DNA of 64,000 nucleotides. Origin: Cognatishimia activa (GTDB lineage: Bacteria; Pseudomonadota; Alphaproteobacteria; Rhodobacterales; Rhodobacteraceae). The stretch covers positions 1,488,001 through 1,552,000 of the forward strand of contig NZ_CP060010.1 in assembly GCF_017798205.1 (NCBI RefSeq), read 5' to 3'. The notes beneath the pieces are model-generated. The model had not been told where the DNA came from, did not search any database, and saw only the letters and a program-made list of their open reading frames with translations. A program made the position numbers and the translations under genes. Below, piece after piece: positions 18,447-26,872 of this stretch. Position 1 is the stretch's first letter. The number at the start of each line of letters is the position of its first letter.

Positions 18447-18552
18447 ATATTAAAACTGAACCATTGATAGACTCAGGCAAAAAAAGCGAAACAGCGTCAT
18501 ACCCACCGGCAAACGCGGTTGGGGATCTAAATTTCAATCCGAGGGAAAAACT

Positions 18553-19416
18553 ATGAAAAAAGTTCTCTTTGCTTCCACCGCGCTGGTCCTGACCGCTGGT
18601 GTTGCAGCTGCGGAAGTTACCATCTCTGGTTCCGCAAACATGGGTCTGTACTACTCTGAAGCCGCAGGCAACACGATCGTCAAAAACGAAATCGATTTCG
18701 ACGTAAAAGGCTCTGGCGAGACCGACGGCGGCATCTCTTTCGGAGCTTCCGTTGATCTGGACGCAGATTCCAATAACTCCGCTCACGTCACTGGCGGTGG
18801 CGCTTCTGATCCAGAAGTATTCATCTCCTACGAAGGTCTGACTCTGACTGTTGGCAACATTGGCGAAGCAAACGACGTAGGCGGCATCGCAGACGTAGGA
18901 TTCGACGGTCTGGGTGTTGACGACATCGTTGACGTACTGCGTGAAACCGGTTCCGACGACGTTCGCATCGACTACTCCTTCGGTGACATGGCTGTTGCAG
19001 TATCCGCAGACTCCTCTAACGACGAGTACGCGATCTCCCTGTCCGGTTCCATCGACGCGTTCTCCGTATCCGTTGGCTACGCAGACCGTGCATTCGACAA
19101 CACTGCGACCGTTACTCTGGGCTACTCTGCAGGCGCATTCTCTGTGAACGCAACTTACGCAGACTCCTTCTACGACACCGACCCAACCGCAGCAGTTGCT
19201 AACGCTTCCGCAGACGGCTGGGGCATCGACGCGTCCTACACCACCGGCGACCTGACTCTGACCGCAGTTTACGCAGAGCGTGACACTGCAGGTACTAAAG
19301 CAGACGCATACGGTATCGGCGTTGCATACGACCTGGGCGGCGCAACTCTGGCTGGCGGCTTTGGCGAAGTTGCTGGTGACCAGCGCGCAGATCTGGGTAT
19401 CTCCTTCAAGTTCTAA
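18553..19416 (+). CDS. Porin (Rhodobacter type), paralog 2
   Basis: Second outer-membrane porin of 287 residues. The first 31 residues match paralog 1 at 29 positions (M/L at 13, D/E at 21), and the coding DNA there is also nearly identical, while the barrel diverges, especially in loops such as VDVLRETGSDD and FYDTDPTAAVANAS. The C-terminus is LGISFKF, with the terminal Phe. Codon bias is even stronger than in paralog 1, with many GTA, GCA, TAC and TCC codons unlike the GCC/GTC-rich neighbours, which suggests very high expression. It has its own promoter region and terminator. Confidence 0.92.
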   Translation: MKKVLFASTALVLTAGVAAAEVTISGSANMGLYYSEAAGNTIVKNEIDFDVKGSGETDGGISFGASVDLDADSNNSAHVTGGGASDPEVFISYEGLTLTVGNIGEANDVGGIADVGFDGLGVDDIVDVLRETGSDDVRIDYSFGDMAVAVSADSSNDEYAISLSGSIDAFSVSVGYADRAFDNTATVTLGYSAGAFSVNATYADSFYDTDPTAAVANASADGWGIDASYTTGDLTLTAVYAERDTAGTKADAYGIGVAYDLGGATLAGGFGEVAGDQRADLGISFKF

Positions 19417-19443
19417 TTCTTAGAACAAGAAGACCCAATTTTA

Positions 19444-19475
19444 GGGCGGCTCACTCGAGCCGCCCTTTTCTTTTG
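19444..19475 (+). terminator. Terminator after porin 2
   Basis: GGGCGGCT (19444-19451) pairs with AGCCGCCC (19458-19465), followed by TTTTCTTTT. Near copy of the first porin terminator. Confidence 0.85.
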
Positions 19476-19520
19476 CCTTAAATTGGTGTTCGGTGCGGCG
19501 AAACTTGCCAAGGGGCCCAT

Positions 19521-20174
19521 ATGTCACTCGTTGAAATTCAAGAGCGTATTGCGAAAGCTGAAATCGACGCCGGGCGCGCGCCGGGGAGCACTGAGTTGAT
19601 CGCCGTGTCCAAAGTTCAGCCAAATGAGCGTGTTCAGGCCGTTCTCGAGCAAGGCCACCGCGTTTTCGGCGAAAACAAGGTGCAGGAAGCTGCGGGAAAA
19701 TGGCCTGAATTCCGAAAAGCCTTTGTAGGGACTTCCGTTCATCTGCTGGGTCCGCTTCAAACCAACAAGGCGCGGCATGCGATGGAGTTGTTTGAAGTGA
19801 TTCACTCGCTGGATCGCCCAAAACTCGCGAACACTCTGGCCCGTTTGGCGCAGGAACTGGGCAAATGTCCAGACTTGTTCATTCAGGTGAATACCGGGGA
19901 AGAGCCTCAGAAAGCTGGCATCTTGCCGAAGGATGCGGAAGGGTTTGTCAAAGACTGCCGCGAATTGGATCTGCCGATCAAAGGGTTGATGTGCATTCCA
20001 CCGGTCGACGAAGAGCCTAGCCTGCATTTCGCACTTCTCGCCAAGATCGCGGAACGCAATGGTTTAAAAGGCCTGTCGATGGGCATGAGCGGCGATTTTG
20101 AAAAGGCTGTGAGCTTTGGGGCGACCCATGTGCGGGTAGGATCTGCGATCTTTGGGGCGCGGGATTACGGCTAG
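19521..20174 (+). CDS. YggS/PLPBP family pyridoxal-phosphate homeostasis protein
   Basis: Small single-domain PLP-binding TIM barrel of 217 residues that buffers pyridoxal phosphate and affects amino-acid and keto-acid pools; it has no proven catalysis. The PLP lysine lies in IAVSKVQ (Lys31), followed by VFGENKVQE, and the phosphate-binding end shows SMGMSGDFEKA and THVRVGSAIFG. AAGGGG lies before the ATG. It converges on the L,D-transpeptidase-like gene with a four-base overlap. Confidence 0.93.
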   Translation: MSLVEIQERIAKAEIDAGRAPGSTELIAVSKVQPNERVQAVLEQGHRVFGENKVQEAAGKWPEFRKAFVGTSVHLLGPLQTNKARHAMELFEVIHSLDRPKLANTLARLAQELGKCPDLFIQVNTGEEPQKAGILPKDAEGFVKDCRELDLPIKGLMCIPPVDEEPSLHFALLAKIAERNGLKGLSMGMSGDFEKAVSFGATHVRVGSAIFGARDYG

Positions 20175-20680
20175 GCGTCTGTTGCCAAACTTTGCGAGAT
20201 CTCCAGTAAAGCACCCTGCGGTACTCTCTCTGCGATCCATTTTAGGTGATCACGTCGCAGCGCAATACAGCCTTCTGTCGGAAACCGTGGTCTACGCCAT
20301 TGGTGCAGGAAGATCGCGGACCCGAGCCCGGATTGCGCCTCCGGATAGTTGTAATCTGTAATAAAAACAATGTCATAAAGAGGGTCCGCGCGGCGCATTG
20401 CTTCGTGACTAAACGCGTAGGGCATGCAAACCAGTTGGTTGTATTCAGAAGCCTCGGAGTCATCCGACCATAGATCCTGCGGGCCAATTTTCTTGGCCCA
20501 GGGTTGAGGTTGGGCCAGGCGATCAGCGCGATACATCATGCCGACAATGCGGTGCCTCCCCGCCGGAGTGGCCCCGTCTCCCTCACGTTTTTGAACTCGA
20601 ATGCCACTTTTACCAATTGCGCAGGGAAACCGCCGGCCCAAGAACCAGAGCCCATGAGGCGTGAGGCGCAAGTCGCTCAC
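20171..20680 (-). CDS. L,D-transpeptidase (YkuD) fold protein without signal peptide
   Basis: YkuD-domain protein of 169 residues. The catalytic region IFLHQWRRPRFPTEGCIALR has the conserved His and the SxGC-type cysteine (here TEGC). L,D-transpeptidases crosslink peptidoglycan or attach proteins to it, and such enzymes act in the periplasm, but this protein starts MSDLRLTPHGLWFLG with no signal peptide or membrane segment. Either the export route is unusual or the role is different. The start overlaps the ribA stop by four bases, so it is co-transcribed with GTP cyclohydrolase II. Confidence 0.85.
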   Translation of the reverse strand: MSDLRLTPHGLWFLGRRFPCAIGKSGIRVQKREGDGATPAGRHRIVGMMYRADRLAQPQPWAKKIGPQDLWSDDSEASEYNQLVCMPYAFSHEAMRRADPLYDIVFITDYNYPEAQSGLGSAIFLHQWRRPRFPTEGCIALRRDHLKWIAERVPQGALLEISQSLATDA

Positions 20681-21768
20681 AAGAGATGCCCGGACTTCGC
20701 CGCTTTGGTCGCGAGATAGGCGGAATTGAAGCGATTCTCACCGACCTTGAGCTCGACGCGTTCGGTCACTTTGATGCCTTCGTTTTCCATCATCGCGATC
20801 TTGCGTGGGTTGTTTGTTAAGAGCTTTACGGATGCAAAACCCATCTTTTTCAATATGCTAGCGCCAATGCGGAAATCCCGTTCGTCGTCTTCAAACCCAA
20901 GGCGGTGGTTGGCCTCAACCGTGTCAAAGCCTTGGTCCTGCAGGCTATAAGCGCGCATTTTGTTGGCCAAGCCGATGCCGCGGCCTTCTTGGTTGAGGTA
21001 CAAGAGCACGCCTTCGCCCGCGCTGCCCATCTGCATCAAGGCCGCGTTCAACTGAGGGCCACAGTCGCATTTTAGCGATCCCAGAACGTCCCCTGTGAAA
21101 CAGGCCGAGTGCAGCCGCGCCAACACAGGCTTGTCGCGTGAGGGTTTGCCGATCTCGATCGCGTAATGCTCTTCACCACCGTCATCCGGACGGTAGATGT
21201 GCAAACGTCCCGATTCTGCGGCGCGCATGGGAAGGCCCGCGTGAATCACTGAATCCATCTGATGTGCCGCCGCCATATTGGCCGCTGCGAGGGCGGCAGG
21301 TACGATCGTCAAACCGTGCTCTAGAGCGAAATTGCCAGCGTCGCTCAGGGCCAACACGACAACAGCGGGCAACAACTGAGCGGATTTCACCAAAGAAATG
21401 GCAGTTTGATGCAGCGCGACATTGCCATCCCGCTCGACCGCTAGAGGGCCTTTCATCGGCATCATCAGATCGTCAGAGGGATCTGCCACACAATGCACCC
21501 ATCGCGTGGTTGCGTCAGCGGGCATGCGGATACGGGCGATGTCTTTGTCATAGACCCGTGCTTTCAGCGTTTCGGCACGCCGTGCTGTAATGACCAAAAC
21601 AAGGTCTGGCGCCAATCCGCGAAAGTCCGTCAGACGCTCTTCAGACATGGTTTCGGCTGAGCCCACCAAGAGCGCCTGGCCCTCTCCGGTCATAATAACA
21701 GGCACACCCATTCGCAGGTCCGACCGGGCACGGGCGATGAGTTCAAGGATGTTTGGCGCGAAACTCAA
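20677..21768 (-). CDS. ribA: GTP cyclohydrolase II with extended N-terminus
   Basis: First committed step of riboflavin synthesis from GTP. The C-terminal half has the zinc ligands (CFTGDVLGSLKCDCG), the catalytic segment LYLNQEGRGIGLANKMRAY and the KLLTNNPRKI loop. About 200 residues precede this domain, much longer than E. coli RibA (196 residues in all); this part has no cysteine pattern I recognise and may be a degenerate relative of DHBP synthase, which is speculative. The start is uncertain: TTG at 21768 (LSFAPNILELIARAR) fits the family, and TTG at 21831 extends it by 21 residues. ykuD follows with a four-base overlap. Confidence 0.92.
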   Translation of the reverse strand: MSFAPNILELIARARSDLRMGVPVIMTGEGQALLVGSAETMSEERLTDFRGLAPDLVLVITARRAETLKARVYDKDIARIRMPADATTRWVHCVADPSDDLMMPMKGPLAVERDGNVALHQTAISLVKSAQLLPAVVVLALSDAGNFALEHGLTIVPAALAAANMAAAHQMDSVIHAGLPMRAAESGRLHIYRPDDGGEEHYAIEIGKPSRDKPVLARLHSACFTGDVLGSLKCDCGPQLNAALMQMGSAGEGVLLYLNQEGRGIGLANKMRAYSLQDQGFDTVEANHRLGFEDDERDFRIGASILKKMGFASVKLLTNNPRKIAMMENEGIKVTERVELKVGENRFNSAYLATKAAKSGHLL

Positions 21769-21931
21769 TTGAAATACTTTCGGTGGTTCAGGGCCGCAGA
21801 TGTACTGCTCTTTTGACGTATTGTGAAACAATTCCCACGCGATTTACACGTCCACGTGAAGTTTTTGCAGCATACCTTGAGAAAATTGTCATCCGGTCTC
21901 AAGTCTTTGGAAACCGAATGAGGAGGACCCG

Positions 21932-22618
21932 ATGGCTCAGCTCAAGAAAATTCTACTGGTAGACGATGACGAGGACCTGCGTGAGGCCCTGTCGGAACAA
22001 TTGGTGATGACCGAGGACTTTGATGTCTTTGAAGCTGGTAATGGCTCTGAGGCCATGGCGCGCATCAAAGAGGGCCTGTTTGATCTGATCATTCTTGATG
22101 TGGGTTTGCCTGATACGGATGGCCGCGAGTTGTGTCGCCTGATGCGCAAGCAAGGTGTGAAAAGCCCGATCCTGATGCTGACCGGTCATGATACAGATGC
22201 CGACACGATTTTGGGTTTGGATGCGGGGGCGAACGACTATGTGAGCAAACCGTTTAAGTTTCCAGTACTGCTGGCGCGGATTCGTGCTCAACTGCGGCAA
22301 CATGAGCAGAGCGAAGACGCCGTGTTCACGCTTGGGCCATATACGTTCAAACCTGCGATGAAGATTTTGGTGACCGAAGAGGATCGCAAGATCCGTCTGA
22401 CCGAGAAGGAAACCAACATCCTGAAGTTCCTCTATCGCAGCACCGACGGCGTTGTTGCCCGCGATATCCTGTTGCACGAAGTCTGGGGCTATAACGCCGG
22501 TGTCACCACCCACACGTTGGAAACACACATCTATCGGTTGCGTCAAAAGATCGAGCCGGATCCGTCAAATGCGCGGCTTTTGGTGACCGAATCCGGTGGG
22601 TATCGACTGGTTGCATAA
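21932..22618 (+). CDS. OmpR-family response regulator (CenR-like)
   Basis: Two-component response regulator of 228 residues. The receiver domain (1-120) has the acidic pair DDDED, the phospho-Asp in LIILDVGLP, the conserved Thr in MLTGHD and the Lys in YVSKPF; a winged-helix DNA-binding domain follows, with TLETHIYRLRQKIE. The segments RLMRKQGVKSP and RIRAQLRQHEQSEDAVFTLG resemble CenR, the essential envelope and division regulator of Caulobacter and Rhodobacter; I recall this rather than measure it. No histidine kinase is adjacent. GAGGAGGA precedes the ATG, and the gene is divergent from ribA. Confidence 0.92.
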   Translation: MAQLKKILLVDDDEDLREALSEQLVMTEDFDVFEAGNGSEAMARIKEGLFDLIILDVGLPDTDGRELCRLMRKQGVKSPILMLTGHDTDADTILGLDAGANDYVSKPFKFPVLLARIRAQLRQHEQSEDAVFTLGPYTFKPAMKILVTEEDRKIRLTEKETNILKFLYRSTDGVVARDILLHEVWGYNAGVTTHTLETHIYRLRQKIEPDPSNARLLVTESGGYRLVA

Positions 22619-22763
22619 GGCGGGAACGCTGCGTTTGCGAAAATTTAAGCATCCATAAGCATGCTCGAATTGACAGTTTTCGCACTCTTGTGACACAGTA
22701 AATACAACCTTTTGGTGATACCGCGCATATCCGGGTTAAGATATGCACCTCCCTGTTGGACTA

Positions 22764-22791
22764 GGTCCGGATTTGATCCGGACCTTTTTTT
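22764..22791 (+). terminator. Rho-independent terminator downstream of the response regulator
   Basis: GGTCCGGA (22764-22771) pairs with TCCGGACC (22777-22784), followed by seven T. It lies 145 bases beyond the stop, so the transcript either has a long 3' tail or a short RNA starts in between; a TTGACA hexamer is at 22670-22675, but no good -10 follows at normal spacing. Confidence 0.8.
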
Positions 22792-22884
22792 GTGACCTGA
22801 AACTGTCAGCAGGGGTGAGATTTCGCGTGGCCTCTTGGCAGTGCTCTGGCTAGAGTGCGGCAATACAAACCGTGAGATCTGCCC

Positions 22885-23673
22885 ATGTCCTTTACCCTTG
22901 CCACCTGGAACATCAACTCTGTGCGCCTTCGGGAACCGATTGTCCTGAAGCTCTTGGAAGAAGAGGCGCCGGATGTTCTGTGTTTGCAGGAATGCAAAAG
23001 CCCGGTTGAGAAGATCCCGACCGAAGGCTTCGCGGCGCTTGGCTACACCCACATGGTTGCACGTGGGCAGAAGGGCTATAACGGCGTGGCGATCCTGTCG
23101 AAAATCCCGATGGTGGATGCGGGTGACAAGGATTTCGCAAATCTGGGCCACGCACGTCATGTGGCGGGCAAGCTTGAGAACGGTGTGACGGTTCAGAACT
23201 TTTATGTTCCCGCGGGCGGAGACGAGCCGAACCGCGAGAAAAACGAGAAATTTGGGCAAAAGCTCGACTACCTGACGGATATGCGCGACTGGTTTCATGC
23301 GGAAAAGCCTGAGAAATCGATCCTTGTTGGCGACTTGAATATCGCGCCGCGAGAGGACGACGTTTGGGATCACAAGAAGCTTCTGAAGGTGGTCAGCCAT
23401 ACCCCTATTGAGGTCGAGCATCTGGCGGAAACGCAAGACGCGGGCGGTTGGGTTGATATAACGCGTCAGGATATCCCGGAGGGGCGGCTATATAGCTGGT
23501 GGAGCTATCGTGCCAAGGATTGGGATGCGGCCGATAAGGGGCGGCGTTTGGATCACGTTTGGGCCACGCCGGATATCTCCAATGCGGGCCATTCCAGTCG
23601 CGTGTTGCGCTATGCGCGCGGATGGGAGAAGCCGAGTGATCATGCGCCAGTTTTCGCGACATTTGATATCTGA
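22885..23673 (+). CDS. xth: Exodeoxyribonuclease III / AP endonuclease
   Basis: Cuts at abasic sites and removes 3' blocking groups in base-excision repair. The 262 residues have the full exonuclease-endonuclease-phosphatase set: WNINSVR at residue 8, LQECK with the metal Glu, GDLNIAPREDD with catalytic Asp and Asn, and the C-terminal SDHAP. Monocistronic; copy A of the dispersed extragenic repeat begins three bases after the stop. Confidence 0.94.
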   Translation: MSFTLATWNINSVRLREPIVLKLLEEEAPDVLCLQECKSPVEKIPTEGFAALGYTHMVARGQKGYNGVAILSKIPMVDAGDKDFANLGHARHVAGKLENGVTVQNFYVPAGGDEPNREKNEKFGQKLDYLTDMRDWFHAEKPEKSILVGDLNIAPREDDVWDHKKLLKVVSHTPIEVEHLAETQDAGGWVDITRQDIPEGRLYSWWSYRAKDWDAADKGRRLDHVWATPDISNAGHSSRVLRYARGWEKPSDHAPVFATFDI

Positions 23674-23675
23674 TT

Positions 23676-23737
23676 AGGGGGCTCTGCCCCCGCCCCGATT
23701 TCGGGGCTCCCCCGGGATATTTTGGGCAAGAGAAAAA
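23676..23737 (+). repeat. Dispersed extragenic repeat, copy A
   Basis: Two GC-rich palindromes (GGGGGCTCTGCCCCC and CCCCGATTTCGGGG) followed by the core GGGATATTTTGGGCAAGAG, directly after the xth stop. Same family as copies at 39761, 46244, 50953 and 60567. Confidence 0.75.
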
Positions 23738-23809
23738 GGGACTGTTTCCCTTGGCATGCATGCGCAAAGTCGCCATATAGGCCGTAACTTAGGATTATGG
23801 AGCCAGAAA

Positions 23810-24724
23810 ATGCTCGAGCTTGGACAAGGTAGCGACGCCCCTGCAGGGGATCTGATCAAAGACGTCTCTGAGGCGACCTTTATGCAGGACGTGGTCGAAG
23901 CCTCGATGCAGGCTCCGGTGATTGTGGACTTCTGGGCGCCTTGGTGTGGGCCGTGCAAGACGTTGGGACCAGCGCTTGAGGCGGCTGTGACCAAAGCCAA
24001 GGGCGCGGTCACGATGGCGAAGGTCAATGTGGACGAGAACCAGATGATCGCAGGTCAGATGCGCGTGCAGTCTATACCGACGGTCTATGCGTTCTATCAG
24101 GGTCAGCCGATTGATGGGTTTCAGGGGGCGGTGCCCCCGTCTGAGATCGACGCTTTTGTGGCTCGGGTTGTTGAGCAATCTGGTGGGTCTGCAGATGGTG
24201 GGCTGGGCGATGCTTTGGCTGCCGCTGAGGAGATGCTCGAGGCTGGCGAGGCAACAGACGCAGCGCAGACCTTTGCGGCGATTTTGGGAGAGGATTCCAA
24301 TAATGCGGCGGCCTTTGGCGGCCTGGCGCGGGCGCATTTGGCGTTGGGCGAAGTGGATCAGGCCGAAGCCGTTCTGAATGGCGCGCCGGCCGAGATTGCG
24401 GATGCTCAGGAGATCGAAGCGGTCTTTGCGCAGATTGAATTGGCCCGTCAGGCAGAAAACGCCGGGCCCGTTGCCGAATTGATGGCGCAGGTAGAGGCCG
24501 AGCCAGAGAACTATCAGGCGCGTTTGGATTTGGCGCAGGCGCAGCATGCAGCAGGTGATGCAGAGGCTGCCGTGAACACGCTTTTGGACCTCTTCCGTCT
24601 GGATCGCGAATGGAATGATGGCGCCGCGAAAGCACAGCTATTCACGATTTTTGATGCGCTTCAGCCCAATGATCCGGTGGTTCTGAATGGGCGCCGCAAG
24701 CTGAGCTCTATGATATTTGCCTAA
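23810..24724 (+). CDS. Thioredoxin domain protein with C-terminal TPR region (CnoX/YbbN-like)
   Basis: A 304-residue protein with an N-terminal thioredoxin domain (WAPWCGPCKTLGP, about residues 45-57; cis-Pro in SIPTVYAF) and an alpha-helical TPR-like half (DAAQTFAAILGEDSNNAAAFGGLARAHLAL). This matches the tetratricopeptide thioredoxins typified by E. coli CnoX/YbbN, which bind GroEL and protect clients from oxidation; here the CGPC pair is intact. GGAG precedes ATG 23810. It is followed by the Lon-N and Trm112 genes in the same direction, probably one operon. Confidence 0.92.
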   Translation: MLELGQGSDAPAGDLIKDVSEATFMQDVVEASMQAPVIVDFWAPWCGPCKTLGPALEAAVTKAKGAVTMAKVNVDENQMIAGQMRVQSIPTVYAFYQGQPIDGFQGAVPPSEIDAFVARVVEQSGGSADGGLGDALAAAEEMLEAGEATDAAQTFAAILGEDSNNAAAFGGLARAHLALGEVDQAEAVLNGAPAEIADAQEIEAVFAQIELARQAENAGPVAELMAQVEAEPENYQARLDLAQAQHAAGDAEAAVNTLLDLFRLDREWNDGAAKAQLFTIFDALQPNDPVVLNGRRKLSSMIFA

Positions 24725-24751
24725 TTTGGAAACCGCGCTAGACTTTTGAGC

Positions 24752-25396
24752 ATGTTCAAAGCTGCGGACCTTCCCGAAATCGTACCGATCTTTCCCTTAC
24801 CGGGCGCGTTGCTCTTGCCGCGCGCGCGGCTGCCGTTGCACATCTTTGAGCCGCGGTATCTGGCAATGTTGGACGATGCGCTGAAAACGCGCGAACGGAT
24901 GATTGCGATGATCCAGCCTGCGGTGCATGGGCATGGCGGCGAGGACGCATTGCATCAGATTGGCTGCGCCGGCCGGATCACCCAGTTTTCCGAAACCGAA
25001 GACGGGCGCTATATGATCACTCTGACGGGGATTTCGCGGTTTCGGGTGGAACAAGAGTTGTCCGGCTTTCAGCCGTATCGGCGTTGTCAGGTGCGCTGGG
25101 AAGATTTTGCGCGCGACCTTGGCAGCTCAGAGAAAGATCCGGCCTTTGAGCGCCCGGGGTTCTTGCAGTTGTTGAAGCGGTTCTTTGACAGTCGGGAATT
25201 GTCGACCGATTGGGAAACGCTCGAAGAAGCCGATGATGAGCTTCTGATCAATTCCCTGTCGATGATGCTTGATTTCCAGCCAGAGGATAAGCAGGCTCTG
25301 CTGGAGGCGCCGTCTCTGGGGACGCGACGGGAAACGCTTGTGACGCTCATGGAATTTGCGCTACGAGGCGGCACGCAAGAGGATTTGATTCAATGA
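24752..25396 (+). CDS. Lon N-terminal-type (LON substrate-binding) domain protein
   Basis: A 214-residue protein containing only the PUA-like N-terminal domain of Lon protease, without AAA+ or peptidase parts. Typical segments are [26 protein letters not shown] and the [22 protein letters not shown] strand. The role is unknown; binding of unfolded substrates is assumed from the domain. I use ATG 24752; a TTG six bases upstream is possible. It overlaps the Trm112 gene by four bases. Confidence 0.88.
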   Translation: MFKAADLPEIVPIFPLPGALLLPRARLPLHIFEPRYLAMLDDALKTRERMIAMIQPAVHGHGGEDALHQIGCAGRITQFSETEDGRYMITLTGISRFRVEQELSGFQPYRRCQVRWEDFARDLGSSEKDPAFERPGFLQLLKRFFDSRELSTDWETLEEADDELLINSLSMMLDFQPEDKQALLEAPSLGTRRETLVTLMEFALRGGTQEDLIQ

Positions 25397-25578
25397 GCGA
25401 CACGCCGTCTTTTGACCCGCATATGCTAGAGGCTTTGATCTGCCCGCGCACGCAAAGCACCTTGGAATATGATGCCGAGGCGCAGGAATTGGTGTCGCGC
25501 AAAGCGGGTCTGGCCTTTCCGATCCGCAATGGCATTCCGATTATGTTGGTCGGCGAAGCGCGCGAGTTGGACGATTAA
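25393..25578 (+). CDS. Trm112-family small protein
   Basis: A 61-residue Trm112-like (UPF0434/YcaR) protein, [16 protein letters not shown]...[23 protein letters not shown]. Trm112 proteins activate methyltransferases in eukaryotes and archaea; bacterial homologues are usually uncharacterised. Only one Cys is present, so no zinc ribbon can form. It is coupled to the Lon-N gene upstream and converges with a four-base overlap on the UbiH-type gene. Confidence 0.9.
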   Translation: MSDTPSFDPHMLEALICPRTQSTLEYDAEAQELVSRKAGLAFPIRNGIPIMLVGEARELDD

Positions 25579-26789
25579 CGCATCAGACGTGGCAGGTCTC
25601 CGGTGAGGCCTGCAGCTTCGCGAATGAAAGTGCGACGTAGGCCGGGGATTGCGTTCACGACCCCCATTCCGATATCACGACCCATACGCAGCAATGGATT
25701 GTCGTTTGAAAACAGCTTGTTCGTGAGGTCCGTGGCGGCCACGAGGGTGGATGTGTCAAAACGCCGCCACTGTTGGTAACGCTCCAAAACGTCAATCGCC
25801 GCAAAGTCCTCGCCTCGGGACTTGGCGTCGCTTAGGACCTCGACCAAAGCCGCGACATCGCGCAGACCTGCGTTGAGGCCCTGACCTGCGATGGGGTGTA
25901 ACCCGTGGGCCGCGTCTCCGACCAAGGCCACGCGGGGGGCGACGAAATCATTGGCCACACTCAAGCCCAGCGGATAGGTGAACCGCGCGCCCGCAAGGGA
26001 AATTTCTCCGAGGAAATCGCCAAAACGAGGCCGCAGGACCGCGAGGTAATCCTCGTCGCTGAGCGCATGGATGGCGGCTGCGTTTTCAGCGGTTTCCGAC
26101 CAGACGATCGAGCTGCGGTTGCCAGGCAAAGGCAGGATCGCCAGAGGGCCGGGCGGCATAAAGAATTGATGTGCGACGCCGTTGTGGGGCAGTTCGTGCT
26201 GGATCGCGCAGACCAGAGCTGTTTGGCCATAGGCCCATCCGGTGCGTTTTATGCCCGCGCGCATGGCAACACTACTTTGTTTGCCATCACATCCAACAAG
26301 CAATTTCGCCGAAAGTGTTTTGCCAGAGGCCAATGTGACCTGAACGCCGACTGCCGTAGTCTCTTGATCAAAGACCGAATCTTCGTTGATCTGAGTGATC
26401 CCGTCTGCCTTCGCCAAAGCCGTCTGAAAGGCGCGATAGAGGAAGCGGTCTTCGCACATAAAGCCCATAGGGCCTTCTTCGATTTCATTGTGATCAAAAT
26501 GCAGAAAGAATGGCGAGGGGCCTTCGCCTGCGCGCCCGTCGCTGACTTTGATATCAAGCATGGGCTGTGTATCCGCCGCGACGCTGTCCCAAACACCGAT
26601 GGCATTCAGCAGGCGTTTTGAGGCCAAAGCCAGCGCATAGCCACGCCCGTCGAAATTATCCGAAGCACGCGCCGTTTGGGGCCGTGCATCCACGATGGCC
26701 ACAGAAAACCCAGCTTGGGCAAGGCCGAGGGCGAGGGCAGGGCCGTTTAGGCCTCCACCAGCGATGAGGATATCGAAATCATGCGTCAT
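25575..26789 (-). CDS. UbiH/UbiF-family FAD-dependent hydroxylase
   Basis: Flavin monooxygenase of ubiquinone synthesis, 404 residues. The N-terminal FAD motif is [20 protein letters not shown], the middle motif [17 protein letters not shown], and the C-terminal FAD-ribityl motif is [21 protein letters not shown], all diagnostic of the UbiH/COQ6 group. Which ring carbon it hydroxylates cannot be told from sequence; alphaproteobacteria often use one broad enzyme such as UbiL for several positions. It stands alone and is divergent from the amidase. Confidence 0.92.
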   Translation of the reverse strand: MTHDFDILIAGGGLNGPALALGLAQAGFSVAIVDARPQTARASDNFDGRGYALALASKRLLNAIGVWDSVAADTQPMLDIKVSDGRAGEGPSPFFLHFDHNEIEEGPMGFMCEDRFLYRAFQTALAKADGITQINEDSVFDQETTAVGVQVTLASGKTLSAKLLVGCDGKQSSVAMRAGIKRTGWAYGQTALVCAIQHELPHNGVAHQFFMPPGPLAILPLPGNRSSIVWSETAENAAAIHALSDEDYLAVLRPRFGDFLGEISLAGARFTYPLGLSVANDFVAPRVALVGDAAHGLHPIAGQGLNAGLRDVAALVEVLSDAKSRGEDFAAIDVLERYQQWRRFDTSTLVAATDLTNKLFSNDNPLLRMGRDIGMGVVNAIPGLRRTFIREAAGLTGDLPRLMR

Positions 26790-26872
26790 TGCTTCTCAAT
26801 ATGCGTCTCACTTCGGGATTGTCCATGCGCCTTTGGGCCGCTACCGTTCAGAAAATTTCCGAGGGGATGGGC

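Larger units (their letters stand above)
18244..18552 (+). other. 309-base intergenic region between the two porins
   Basis: Holds two terminators (18270-18300 and 18319-18346), a small hairpin with a GAAA loop (TATGCGAAAGCATA, 18381-18394), the 13-mer ACTATACTTTAGA (18434-18446) shared with the first porin leader, and the porin 2 leader. I see no open reading frame with coding character. Confidence 0.7.

Noticed and set aside
22619-22884. Possible small RNA between the response regulator and xth
   Set aside because: A terminator and a TTGACA exist, but no -10 at proper spacing and no conserved structure are visible, so I do not list it as a gene.
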